From NCBI GenBank assembly GCA_963636105.1, contig CAVHIG010000057.1:1-10760 (forward strand): a DNA stretch of 10,760 nucleotides. Reading direction: 5' to 3'. Below the pieces are notes generated by a model. That model was not told the DNA's origin, did no database searches, and saw only the letters and a program-made list of their open reading frames with translations. Of this stretch, positions 1 to 7,034 are shown piece by piece (position 1 is the first letter of the stretch; every line of letters begins with the position of its first letter). The position numbers and the translations under genes were made by a program. The stretch is from CAVHIG01 sp963636105 (GTDB taxonomy: Bacteria > Bacillota > Clostridia > Peptostreptococcales > Anaerovoracaceae).

Positions 1-99
1 CACCAGGTCAAAGACAGCTGTAGCCCCAAAGCTTCAAGGTCTTGTGAGTTTGAAACATCATACTTTATCAAACTATTTGTTGCAAGGAAGCTTTGGGGC
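1..99 (+). repeat. Palindromic interspersed repeat, left copy
   Basis: A 13-bp perfect stem forms between GCCCCAAAGCTTC (23-35) and its complement at 87-99. AGACAGCT (12-19) pairs with AGCTGTCT (103-110), extending the helix through two G-U wobbles. Inside the loop, AGTTTGA (47-53) pairs with TCAAACT (68-74) and CTTG (41-44) with CAAG (83-86). The foot may extend to 123, where CCCTTGTG loosely mirrors the opening CACCAGG. A second copy, inverted, lies at 10642-10739; the first 52 bases match it at 46 positions. Both copies keep the nested-hairpin plan. No transposase or reverse transcriptase is nearby. It could be a MITE-like element, a REP-like element or a structured RNA; the sequence alone does not decide. 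It may begin before position 1. Confidence 0.8.
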
Positions 100-123
100 G
101 GTAGCTGTCTGCAGGCCCTTGTG

Positions 124-286
124 ACGAGCAGCGCAAAACCGGCGAGATGCATGAAAGTCTTCTAATATGCTGCGAGGCGTATGCTCTCTGCGAGACATCC
201 AAGCTTTAAATACGCAGTGAGGCCTAAGCTGCCCGAGGGACCATGTGCAAGTCGATTCGGTCACGCAGGTAGGTCTAGGCCGAACA
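124..286. other. Intergenic region with possible nested RNA-like pairing
   Basis: No reading frame here looks like a real gene; the open minus-strand frame gives a Cys/His/Arg-rich product resembling no family I know. Several complementary segments are visible: GCGTAT (177-182) with ATACGC (210-215), enclosing TCTC (185-188) with GAGA (192-195); and GGCCTA (221-226) with TAGGCC (276-281), enclosing CTGC (229-232) with GCAG (265-268) and GACC (239-242) with GGTC (259-262). It lies upstream of the predicted pstS promoter, so it would not be part of the pstS leader. It could be a small RNA, decayed repeat sequence or chance pairing. Confidence 0.3.
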
Positions 287-287
287 T

Positions 288-345
288 TTGACACCGATTT
301 TACAAAAGCCGCCTTTTTCATTTTACAAAGCGCCTGTATCATAAT
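288..345 (+). promoter_or_regulatory. Candidate Pho box and promoter of the pst-pho operon
   Basis: TTGACA (288-293) and TTTACA (299-304) are 11 bp apart, and TTTACA recurs at 322-327, about two further 11-bp turns downstream; the intermediate slot (310-315) is degenerate. This resembles the Bacillus PhoP box of TT(A/C/T)ACA repeats with about 5-bp spacers. A -10-like CATAAT (340-345) follows, and no good -35 stands 17 bp before it, as expected for an activator-dependent promoter whose boxes occupy the -35 region. The regulator would plausibly be the OmpR-family protein encoded at 4469-5209. Confidence 0.6.
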
Positions 346-399
346 AACTGTAAGAACGAAAGAAAGAAAAAACAAATGAAATGAAGGGGGATTTCAAAA

Positions 400-1248
400 A
401 TGAAGATGAAGAAAATAAGCAGTTTGTTACTCGTAGGCGTGCTCAGCATGGCGATGCTTGTGGGCTGCGGCGGCGGAAACGGCGAAGGCGCTGCGACAGA
501 TGAGAGCGCGGCCGCAGGCGGAAGCGTATCGACAGACGGTTCCACATCGATAGAAAAGGTCATCGGAGCTCTCGGCGAGTCCTTTATGGCTGAAAACGAA
601 GGCACAACATTCACATACAACCCGACAGGCTCCGGCTCCGGAATCCAGGCAGTTTCCGAAGGCCGCTGCGACATAGGACTTTCCAGCAGAAGCTTAAAGG
701 ATGAAGAAAAATCACAGGGACTTACGGAGACAGCACTTGCATACGACGGTATCGCAATCATCGTAAACCCTGAAAATCCTGTAGAAGACCTTTCGCTTGA
801 GGATATCGCAAAGATCTACACAGGCGAAATCACAAACTGGAGCCAGGTAGGCGGAAATGACGCAGAGATCGTACTCATCGGACGTGAAGCAGGCAGCGGC
901 ACAAGAGACGGCTTTGAATCCATCACAGGTACAGAAGACGCATGCCGGTATCGCCAGGAGCTCACATCCACAGGCGACGTAATCGCAACGGTTTCACGGA
1001 ATCCGGACGCAATCGGTTATGCATCACTTGCTTCTGTAAAGGACACAGTAAAGGCAGTATCCGTAGACGGCATCGCTCCATCTGAGGATACAGTAAAGGA
1101 TAGCTCCTACGTAGTACAGCGCCCGTTCGTACTCGTTACAAAGGATGGCGCAGAGCTTTCTGAGACAGCACAGAAGTTCTTCGACTACGTGACCTCCGCG
1201 GAAGCAGCCGACATCATTTCGGCAGCCGGCGCAGTTTCCGCAAACTAA
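400..1248 (+). CDS. pstS: PstS, phosphate ABC transporter substrate-binding lipoprotein
   Basis: This 282-residue protein captures inorganic phosphate outside the membrane and delivers it to PstC/PstA. The N-terminus is a lipoprotein signal peptide with lipobox LVGC ending at Cys23, followed by a Gly/Ala/Ser/Glu-rich tether (about 24-45). Phosphate-binding segments typical of PstS are visible: GSTS (47-50), TGSGSGI (76-82), DIGLSSR (91-97) and REAGSGTRDGFE (162-173). Length fits the short PstS form common in Bacillota. The ATG at 400 has AAGGGGG (384-390) nine bases upstream; an in-frame ATG at 406 is a poorer fit. It is the first gene of the operon, behind a probable Pho box, and is separated from pstC by a stem-loop. 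Family assignment is firm. Confidence 0.96.
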   Translation: MKMKKISSLLLVGVLSMAMLVGCGGGNGEGAATDESAAAGGSVSTDGSTSIEKVIGALGESFMAENEGTTFTYNPTGSGSGIQAVSEGRCDIGLSSRSLKDEEKSQGLTETALAYDGIAIIVNPENPVEDLSLEDIAKIYTGEITNWSQVGGNDAEIVLIGREAGSGTRDGFESITGTEDACRYRQELTSTGDVIATVSRNPDAIGYASLASVKDTVKAVSVDGIAPSEDTVKDSSYVVQRPFVLVTKDGAELSETAQKFFDYVTSAEAADIISAAGAVSAN

Positions 1249-1263
1249 ATTTAAGGGCTTTGG

Positions 1264-1290
1264 GGGAGGCGCTTTCGGGAGTCGCCTCCT
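1264..1290 (+). terminator. Stem-loop between pstS and pstC (probable attenuator)
   Basis: GGAGGCG (1265-1271) pairs perfectly with CGCCTCC (1283-1289) around an 11-base loop; G1264 and T1290 add a wobble pair. TTTATCTT follows, a weak U-tract. It sits 16 bases after the pstS stop. Such structures commonly stabilise the pstS message or partly terminate transcription, so the binding protein is made in excess over the channel. It is probably leaky rather than a full terminator because the operon continues without another visible promoter. Confidence 0.65.
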
Positions 1291-1318
1291 TTATCTTCAC
1301 TGTTGAAAGGTAAAGCAT

Positions 1319-2188
1319 ATGAAAAATAGGCAAAGATTGTTTGAAAATATAATACATGGAATTTTCCTCGTGCTGGGACTTGTCACGGTGGGCTTTGTGC
1401 TTCTGATTTCAGTATATCTGATAATCTCCGGCATACCGGCGATACGCGAGATCGGCTTTGTGAAATTCCTCTTCGGAAAGACCTGGGCATCCACGGCGGC
1501 TGAGCCGCAATACGGGATATTGCCATTTATATTGACAAGTGTATACGGTACAGCGGGAGCTATCATAATCGGCGTGCCTGTCGGCTTCCTGACTGCGGTA
1601 TATCTTGCGAAGCTTGCATCTTCCAGGGTGAAGGTGTTTATGGAAATGGCGGTGAGCCTGCTTGCGGGCATTCCTTCCGTAGTATACGGCCTTGTGGGCA
1701 TGCTGGTGCTTGTGCCGGGAATCAGAAAGGTATTCAATGTGCCGGACGGAGCAAGCCTTTTGGCAGCCATCATAGTGCTTGCCATCATGATACTTCCTTC
1801 TATTATAAAAGTTTCAATGACATCTCTTGAGGCAGTGCCGAAGGAATATGAGGATGCCTCACTTGCCCTCGGAGCTACTCCGATAGAGACCTACTTCAAG
1901 GTATCTGTACCTGCAGCCAAAAGCGGAATCGCCGCGGCGGTCGTACTCGGTGTGGGCAGAGCGATAGGAGAGGCGATGGCGGTTATGATGGTATCAGGAA
2001 ATGTAGCGAATATGCCGAGCCTTTTTCAAAGTGTGCGCTTTCTTACGACGGCTGTCGCGAGTGAAATGTCGTATTCCGCGGGACTTCAAAGGCAGGCGCT
2101 CTTTTCTATCGCACTGGTTCTCTTCCTCTTTATAATGCTTATAAATGCCGCTCTCAACTTCTTCTTGAAGAGAGACAAGGACAGGTAG
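1319..2188 (+). CDS. pstC: PstC, phosphate ABC transporter permease
   Basis: One of the two membrane subunits of the high-affinity phosphate channel, 289 residues. It has an N-terminal transmembrane segment (about 14-37), an extracellular stretch, then five further hydrophobic segments (about 67-97, 109-133, 146-164, 203-226 and 260-282) of the BPD_transp_1 fold. The ABC-coupling EAA loop lies around 176-205, with the sequence EYEDASLALGATP followed by the helix that contacts PstB. The EAMAVMMVSGN stretch (218-228) is characteristic of PstC. GAAAGG at 1305-1310 is eight bases before the ATG. pstA follows after 19 bases. Assignment versus PstA is based on the EAMAVMMVSGN motif and gene order. 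Confidence 0.95.
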   Translation: MKNRQRLFENIIHGIFLVLGLVTVGFVLLISVYLIISGIPAIREIGFVKFLFGKTWASTAAEPQYGILPFILTSVYGTAGAIIIGVPVGFLTAVYLAKLASSRVKVFMEMAVSLLAGIPSVVYGLVGMLVLVPGIRKVFNVPDGASLLAAIIVLAIMILPSIIKVSMTSLEAVPKEYEDASLALGATPIETYFKVSVPAAKSGIAAAVVLGVGRAIGEAMAVMMVSGNVANMPSLFQSVRFLTTAVASEMSYSAGLQRQALFSIALVLFLFIMLINAALNFFLKRDKDR

Positions 2189-2207
2189 GAAAGGAGAGAG
2201 AATTAAA

Positions 2208-3071
2208 ATGTTGAAAGGTAATATGTCAAAAGAAAGAAAATTATATATAGGCACTATGAAGGCGCTTATGTGGACAGCGACTCTCCTGACCTCGGCCCTT
2301 GTCCTCTTTCTGGTAATATATGTACTTGCAAAAGGCATTCCGAATATCACATGGACGCTGCTTTCGACCTCGCCGAGCTATCTTTCCGAAAATATAGGAA
2401 TACTGCCGGATATTTTAAACACGCTGTACATAGTGCTGGCGACGCTTGTATTTGTACTGCCGCTCGGCGTGGGCGCTGCCATCTACCTGAATGAGTATGC
2501 TTCGAATAAGAAGCTCGTGCAGGTGATAGAATATGCGGCCGAGACGCTTTCCGGCATTCCTTCTATTATATACGGCCTTGTGGGCATGCTGTTTTTCTGC
2601 CAGTTTCTCAATATGCAGACCTCGCTTTTGGCAGGCGCGCTCACACTAGTCATCATGAATCTTCCGACCATTATGCGTACCACTCAGGAAAGTCTGAAGA
2701 CCGTGCCGCAAAGCTATAGAGAAGGAGCCTTTGGCCTGGGTGCGGGCAAGTGGAGAGTAATCCGCACTGTAGTGCTTCCGGGCTGCGTGGACGGCGTAAT
2801 CACAGGCTGCATATTGTCTGTCGGCCGTGTACTCGGAGAATCGGCGGCGCTGCTTTTCACGGCAGGCTTTGCGCATACTCTGAATGGCCTTGCAGAGGGC
2901 CTTTCGAGCGCGGGCGCTACCTTGACCGTAGCCCTCTACGTATACGCAAAGGAACAGGGCGAATTCGGAGTAGCCTTCGCAATTGCCGCAATACTGATGA
3001 TGCTGACACTTATCATAAATTTGTCCGCTACACTCGTAGCGAAATACTTCAATAGGAGGAGAAAGATATGA
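2208..3071 (+). CDS. pstA: PstA, phosphate ABC transporter permease
   Basis: The second membrane subunit of the phosphate channel, 287 residues. The first transmembrane helix is about 22-42, followed by the extracellular SPSYLSENIGILP segment typical of PstA, then five hydrophobic segments. The EAA loop is at about 165-195 (VPQSYREGAFGLGAGKWRV), and GRVLGESAALLFTAG (206-220) is the PstA counterpart of the PstC signature. The ATG at 2208 has AAGGAGAG (2191-2198) nine bases upstream; a second in-frame ATG at 2223 is too far from it. The stop overlaps the pstB start by four bases (ATGA), implying coupled translation. PstA and PstC are related but not near-identical, so this is a heterodimeric permease. 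Confidence 0.95.
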   Translation: MLKGNMSKERKLYIGTMKALMWTATLLTSALVLFLVIYVLAKGIPNITWTLLSTSPSYLSENIGILPDILNTLYIVLATLVFVLPLGVGAAIYLNEYASNKKLVQVIEYAAETLSGIPSIIYGLVGMLFFCQFLNMQTSLLAGALTLVIMNLPTIMRTTQESLKTVPQSYREGAFGLGAGKWRVIRTVVLPGCVDGVITGCILSVGRVLGESAALLFTAGFAHTLNGLAEGLSSAGATLTVALYVYAKEQGEFGVAFAIAAILMMLTLIINLSATLVAKYFNRRRKI

Positions 3072-3823
3072 GCGACATAATCACCGTAAAGGACATGCAC
3101 CTCTGGTACGGCCAGCATGAAGCCCTGAAGGATATAAACATAAATATAAAAGAGAAAAACATCACAGCCCTGATAGGACCATCGGGCTGCGGAAAATCCA
3201 CATTCCTGAAGACCTTAAACAGAATGAATGACCTCGTGCCCGGCGTAAAAATCACGGGCGACATACGCTACAGAGGCGAGGACATCTTTGCGCCGAATGT
3301 GGATATAAATGAGCTCAGAAGGGAAATAGGCATGGTCTTTCAAAAACCGAATCCGTTTCCAATGAGCATCTACGACAACATCGCCTACGGCCCGCGCACA
3401 CACGGCATAAAAAACAAGGCAAAGCTCGACGACATAGTGGAGCGCTCGCTGCGCGACGCGGCTATCTGGGACGAGGTCAAGGACAGACTCAAGAAAAACG
3501 CGCTGGGTCTTTCGGGAGGGCAGCAACAGCGTCTTTGCATAGCAAGAGCTCTCGCGGTGGAGCCGGAGGTGCTTTTGATGGATGAGCCTACAAGCGCCCT
3601 CGATCCGATATCAACCTCGAAAATAGAGGATCTTGCGGCCACACTCAAGGACAAATATACTATCATAATCGTTACGCACAACATGCAGCAGGCGGTGCGT
3701 ATATCCGACAGCACGGCCTTCTTTCTTATGGGAGAGCTGGTAGAATATGACAATACAGAGAAGCTGTTCTCAACTCCAAGGGACAAGAGGACAGAGGATT
3801 ATATCACAGGGAGGTTTGGTTGA
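3068..3823 (+). CDS. pstB: PstB, phosphate ABC transporter ATP-binding protein
   Basis: The ATPase that drives phosphate import, 251 residues, the usual length for PstB. All ABC motifs are intact: Walker A GPSGCGKST (37-45), Q-loop Gln92 in VFQKPNPFP (90-98), signature LSGGQQQR (148-155), Walker B VLLMDEP (168-174) with Asp172 and catalytic Glu173, and switch His204 in VTHNM. Segments such as TLNRMNDLVPG and FQKPNPFPMSIYDN are specific to the PstB family rather than ABC ATPases in general. AGGAGGA (3054-3060) precedes the ATG, which overlaps the pstA stop. Its own stop shares one base with the phoU start. Confidence 0.97.
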   Translation: MSDIITVKDMHLWYGQHEALKDININIKEKNITALIGPSGCGKSTFLKTLNRMNDLVPGVKITGDIRYRGEDIFAPNVDINELRREIGMVFQKPNPFPMSIYDNIAYGPRTHGIKNKAKLDDIVERSLRDAAIWDEVKDRLKKNALGLSGGQQQRLCIARALAVEPEVLLMDEPTSALDPISTSKIEDLAATLKDKYTIIIVTHNMQQAVRISDSTAFFLMGELVEYDNTEKLFSTPRDKRTEDYITGRFG

Positions 3824-4467
3824 TGAGAAACAAATTTGACGAACAGCTTGCTCTTCTGAATAAAGAGCTTATAGAAATGGGCTCGCTCTGCGAAGAAGTC
3901 ATCAGAATGGCCGCAAAGGCCCTCAAGGACGCGGACAAGGAGCTCGCAAAGAAGGTAGCGCCGCTGGACTCTGAGATAGACCAGAAGGAGCGCACGATAG
4001 AAAGCATGTGCCTGAAGCTCCTCCTCCAGCAGCAGCCCGTAGCAAGGGATCTGCGCCAGATATCCGCCGCGCTGAAAATGATCACGGACATGGAGCGTAT
4101 AGGCGATCAGGCCGAGGACATTTCCGAAATCGTATGCTTCCTCGATGCGCTCAGCGTAGAAAACGACGCCCTCCTTCAGGAAATGGCCGAGGCTACCATC
4201 AAAATGGTAGTCGAAAGCGTTGAAGCCTTCGTAAAACATGATATAATACTTGCAGAGAAGGTCATCGCGGCGGACGATGTGGTGGACGACTACTTCGACC
4301 AGGTAAAGCAGGATCTGATTGCAAAAATCTCAGCCGATCCGAAGATGGGCGAATCCGCTATCGACCTCCTCATAATCGCAAAATATTTCGAGCGTATAGG
4401 AGATCACGCCGTAAACATCGCCGAGTGGGTGATTTTCTCGGTGACGGGCGTGCACAAGGAGGATTAG
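3823..4467 (+). CDS. phoU: PhoU, phosphate signalling and transport regulator
   Basis: PhoU links the Pst transporter to the PhoR kinase, damping Pho signalling when phosphate is plentiful, and limits phosphate uptake. The 214-residue protein is all-helical with two tandem PhoU three-helix bundles; each carries the metal-binding signature, ERIGDQAED (91-99) and ERIGDHAVN (190-198). I chose the ATG at 3823, which shares its A with the pstB stop (TGATG) and has AGGGAGG (3808-3814) eight bases upstream. A TTG three bases earlier is possible but unnecessary. The 3' end contains AAGGAGGA (4456-4463), which serves as ribosome binding site for the next gene, one base away. Confidence 0.95.
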   Translation: MRNKFDEQLALLNKELIEMGSLCEEVIRMAAKALKDADKELAKKVAPLDSEIDQKERTIESMCLKLLLQQQPVARDLRQISAALKMITDMERIGDQAEDISEIVCFLDALSVENDALLQEMAEATIKMVVESVEAFVKHDIILAEKVIAADDVVDDYFDQVKQDLIAKISADPKMGESAIDLLIIAKYFERIGDHAVNIAEWVIFSVTGVHKED

Positions 4468-4468
4468 C

Positions 4469-5209
4469 GTGGGGATAAAGGTTTGGTGTGTCGAGGACGA
4501 CGCGAGCATACGCGATATCGAGGTGTATGCCTTGAATTCTACGGGTTTTGAGGCAGCGGGCTTTGAGGATGGGGATAGCTTCCTTGCGGCTTTGGGCTCT
4601 GGCAGCGGAAACGTCGCGGGCTCCGGGAAATCCGCAGTTTCCGCAAAATCCGGAGTATCCGGCAGGCCTGATTTGGTAGTGCTCGACGTGATGCTTCCCG
4701 GCGTAGACGGCATCGAGCTTTTGAAAAGGCTCAGGGCTTCCAAGGAATATCGCGACATACCGATCGTAATGGCGACGGCAAAGGGCGCAGAGTATGACAA
4801 GATACAGGGCCTTGACCTGGGCGCGGATTATTATCTCACCAAGCCTTTTGGAGTGATGGAATTTGTCTCCTGCGTCAAGGCAGTGCTGAGACGCTGTCAG
4901 CCAAAGGCGCAGGGACACGTATTGAAAGCCGGGGCACTCAGCCTCGACATCGAAGCCCGCGAAGTTTCCGCGGACGGCGAAAAAATCACTCTTACATACA
5001 AGGAATTTGAACTTCTCAGACTCTTTCTCTCACATCCGGGCACGGCCTTTACAAGGGACATGCTTTTCAATGAGGTGTGGGGAATGGACTATTTCGGGGA
5101 GTCGCGCACTGTGGACATGCATATAAGGACGCTGCGGCAGAAGCTAGGCGCCTGCGGTGATATGATAGAGACTGTCCGTGGTGTGGGCTACAAATTGGAG
5201 ATAAGATAA
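4469..5209 (+). CDS. phoP: OmpR/PhoB-family phosphate response regulator with an insertion in the receiver
   Basis: Transcription factor of the phosphate two-component pair, 246 residues (PhoP in Bacillus, PhoB in enterobacteria). The receiver domain (about 3-140) has acidic pocket Asp10/Asp11, phosphoacceptor Asp73 in LVVLDVMLPG, Thr103 and Lys125 in the LTKPF motif. The winged-helix DNA-binding domain (about 150-246) has the usual TYKEFELL, RTVDMHIRTLRQKLG and VRGVGYKL blocks. The oddity is a Gly/Ser/Ala-rich stretch at 43-65 between helix 2 and strand 3, which pushes the phosphoacceptor about 20 residues beyond its normal place near 52-53. All catalytic residues survive, so it is probably functional. 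It starts with GTG one base after phoU, using AAGGAGGA five bases upstream. Assignment to phosphate sensing is from operon context. Confidence 0.93.
   Translation: MGIKVWCVEDDASIRDIEVYALNSTGFEAAGFEDGDSFLAALGSGSGNVAGSGKSAVSAKSGVSGRPDLVVLDVMLPGVDGIELLKRLRASKEYRDIPIVMATAKGAEYDKIQGLDLGADYYLTKPFGVMEFVSCVKAVLRRCQPKAQGHVLKAGALSLDIEAREVSADGEKITLTYKEFELLRLFLSHPGTAFTRDMLFNEVWGMDYFGESRTVDMHIRTLRQKLGACGDMIETVRGVGYKLEIR
4600..4666 (+). repeat. Imperfect TCCG microrepeats encoding a Gly/Ser/Ala insertion
   Basis: Within the response regulator, short units around TCCG(C/G) recur at irregular spacing (ATCCGCAG, TTTCCGCA, AATCCGGAG, TATCCGGC at roughly 4630-4662). They encode the low-complexity part of the receiver loop, residues about 45-65. 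The pattern suggests expansion by slippage or small duplications, kept in frame. Confidence 0.5.
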
Positions 5210-6984
5210 TGACAAAGAAAATTATGAGATCGACCCTGATTGTCGCGGCTTCGGTGCTTTTGGCCAGCCTCATAATAGTCATGGGCTGCCTTTATGGATA
5301 TTTTGGAAATTTGCAGAGCTCACAGCTTGAGGATGAGCTTTCGGTCACTGCGAGCATGGTGGAGACCTACGGTGATGAATGCCTCAAAGCCGTGCAATCT
5401 GAGCATTATCGCTATACGCTGATAGAGGCGGATGGCACGGTTTCTTATGATACCTGGAAGGGCGCTTCTGATATGGAAAATCACGCGGATCGCGAGGAGT
5501 TTCAGCAGGCCTTGAAATACGGAAGCGGAAGCAGTACGCGTTATTCGGCTACTTTGCTTGAAAAGACGACATATGTGGCGAAGGCTCTTTCGGATGGCAG
5601 CGTTTTGAGGGTGTCCGCAAGCTACGCTTCGGCTGGATTTTTGGCGCTGGGCATGCTGCATCCGATCGTCATCGTATTGATAATAGCGCTCTTTCTTTCG
5701 GCGGTGCTCGCACGCAGACTGTCAAAGCGTATAGTGGAGCCGCTCAACGGGCTCGACCTTGAAAATCCACTTGAAAATGATACCTATGAGGAGATTTCAC
5801 CGCTGCTCACTCGTATAAATCAGCAGCATAAGGAGATAGACCTGCAGGTGAAGCGGCTGCAGCGCAGGAGAGATGAATTTGAGCAGATTACGGGCAGTAT
5901 GAAGGAAGCATTGATACTTCTCGATATCAGAGGTCTTATCCTGAGCATAAATCCGGCTGCGCAGAGGATTTTTGGAGTAGGTACGGAGTGCGTGGGCGCG
6001 GATTTTCTCACAATCGACCGTGGACATGAGATAAACAGAGCCTTAAAGGCGGCAATGTCAGAGGGCCATCAGGAAATCGAAACGGAGCGCGACGGCAGGA
6101 TGTACCAGGTGGATATCAGCAGAATCGAATCCGCCGGCGCCATCTTAGGCTGCGTAATATTGGTATTTGACATTACAGAGCGCGCCTATGCGGAGAGAAA
6201 CCGCAGGGAATTTACGGCAAATGTGTCGCATGAGCTCAAGACGCCGCTTCAAGGGATCATCGGCAGCGCGGAGCTTTTGGAATCCGGCATGGTGAAGGCG
6301 GAGGACGCGCCGCGATTTGTGGGGCATATAAGGAGCGAGGCGAGGCGGCTTGTGGCTTTGATAGATGACATTATCAGGCTTTCGCAGCTTGATGAGGGCA
6401 GCGAGCTGCCTTGCGAGGATGTGGAGCTTTGCGGACTCGCAAGGGAGGTCACGGAGACGCTTGCGGCTACGGCGGCTTCCAAAAATGTAAGTATTTCCTT
6501 TGAAAATGACGCTTTCTGCGGAAACGGCGGGGGCTCTGCGCACGGCTTGGGCACAGTGATGGTGCGCGGGGTGCGCAGGCTACTCTATGAGATAATATAC
6601 AATCTCTGCGAAAATGCTATAAAATACAATGTAGACGGCGGCACGGTAAAGGTCAGCGTGACTTCCGGCGGGGACGCGGGCGCCGGAAGTGAGGCGAGCT
6701 CCTGCAATGCTGGCAGTGCCGGCAGTGCTGGCAGTCTCGGGACCGGAAAGACGGTCGTACTTACGGTGGAAGACAGCGGCATAGGCATCGCAAAGGAGGA
6801 GCAGGAGCGCATATTTGAGCGCTTCTACCGCGTGGACAAGAGCCACTCGAAGGCCTCCGGCGGTACGGGCCTTGGACTCTCCATCGTAAAGCACGCCGTA
6901 GCCTACCACCATGGCAAGATAGATATGGAAAGCGAGCCGGGGAAAGGCACGCGTATAAGGGTGATATTTCAAGGAAAGGCTTGA
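5209..6984 (+). CDS. phoR: PhoR, membrane sensor histidine kinase of the phosphate operon
   Basis: Kinase partner of the preceding regulator, 591 residues. Order: transmembrane helix 1 (about 8-30), extracellular sensor region (31-148), transmembrane helix 2 (149-168), a linker with possible HAMP-like or coiled-coil character (170-225), a PAS domain (about 226-325), HisKA with the H-box ANVSHELKTPLQG and phosphoacceptor His341, then HATPase_c. The ATPase part has the N-box (Asn465, Asn469), G1 DSGIGI (522-527), F-box ERFYRVDKSHS and G2 GGTGLGL (551-557). A Gly/Ser/Ala insertion (about 486-513) sits between N-box and G1, built partly from a 9-bp tandem repeat; a smaller glycine-rich stretch is at 438-448. 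The ATG shares a base with the preceding stop (TAATG) and has GGAG at 5197-5200. Phosphate specificity is inferred from the operon. Confidence 0.93.
   Translation: MTKKIMRSTLIVAASVLLASLIIVMGCLYGYFGNLQSSQLEDELSVTASMVETYGDECLKAVQSEHYRYTLIEADGTVSYDTWKGASDMENHADREEFQQALKYGSGSSTRYSATLLEKTTYVAKALSDGSVLRVSASYASAGFLALGMLHPIVIVLIIALFLSAVLARRLSKRIVEPLNGLDLENPLENDTYEEISPLLTRINQQHKEIDLQVKRLQRRRDEFEQITGSMKEALILLDIRGLILSINPAAQRIFGVGTECVGADFLTIDRGHEINRALKAAMSEGHQEIETERDGRMYQVDISRIESAGAILGCVILVFDITERAYAERNRREFTANVSHELKTPLQGIIGSAELLESGMVKAEDAPRFVGHIRSEARRLVALIDDIIRLSQLDEGSELPCEDVELCGLAREVTETLAATAASKNVSISFENDAFCGNGGGSAHGLGTVMVRGVRRLLYEIIYNLCENAIKYNVDGGTVKVSVTSGGDAGAGSEASSCNAGSAGSAGSLGTGKTVVLTVEDSGIGIAKEEQERIFERFYRVDKSHSKASGGTGLGLSIVKHAVAYHHGKIDMESEPGKGTRIRVIFQGKA
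6703..6738 (+). repeat. In-frame 9-bp tandem repeat inside phoR
   Basis: Successive 9-mers TGCAATGCT, GGCAGTGCC, GGCAGTGCT and GGCAGTCTC (6703-6738) encode Cys-Asn-Ala then Gly-Ser-Ala, Gly-Ser-Ala and Gly-Ser-Leu. The unit is a multiple of three, so copy-number change would keep the frame. Confidence 0.75.
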
Positions 6985-6996
6985 CGTCATAGTCGT

Positions 6997-7026
6997 TTGA
7001 CGATGTAATTCGCAAAAAAATATAAA
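6997..7026 (+). promoter_or_regulatory. Candidate upstream promoter of rpsF-ssb-rpsR
   Basis: TTGACG (6997-7002) and TATAAA (7021-7026) are separated by 18 bp, a good match to a vegetative promoter. It lies just after phoR, where I see no convincing terminator, so pho-operon read-through into rpsF is also possible. Confidence 0.5.
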
Positions 7027-7034
7027 ACTGGCAC

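Noticed and set aside
1..123. Integron attC site, CRISPR repeat or retron RNA as explanations of the terminal repeat
   Set aside because: No GTTRRRY core boxes, no regular short repeats with spacers, and no integrase, Cas or reverse transcriptase gene in the window.
73..375. Open minus-strand frame of 100 codons with a hydrophobic beginning
   Set aside because: No ribosome binding site, overlaps the repeat and the pst promoter, and its Cys/His/Arg-rich content is unlike neighbouring proteins.
1231..1244. GCAGTTTCCGCAAA shared by the end of pstS and the response-regulator insertion (4634-4647)
   Set aside because: Both encode Ala-Val-Ser-Ala in the same codons; a single 14-base match in 10 kb can be chance.
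3820..3822. TTG start for phoU
   Set aside because: The ATG three bases later is better spaced from AGGGAGG and gives the classic TGATG overlap.
6985..7002. Terminator after phoR
   Set aside because: CGTCA and TGACG give only five pairs with an eight-base loop and no adjacent T run.
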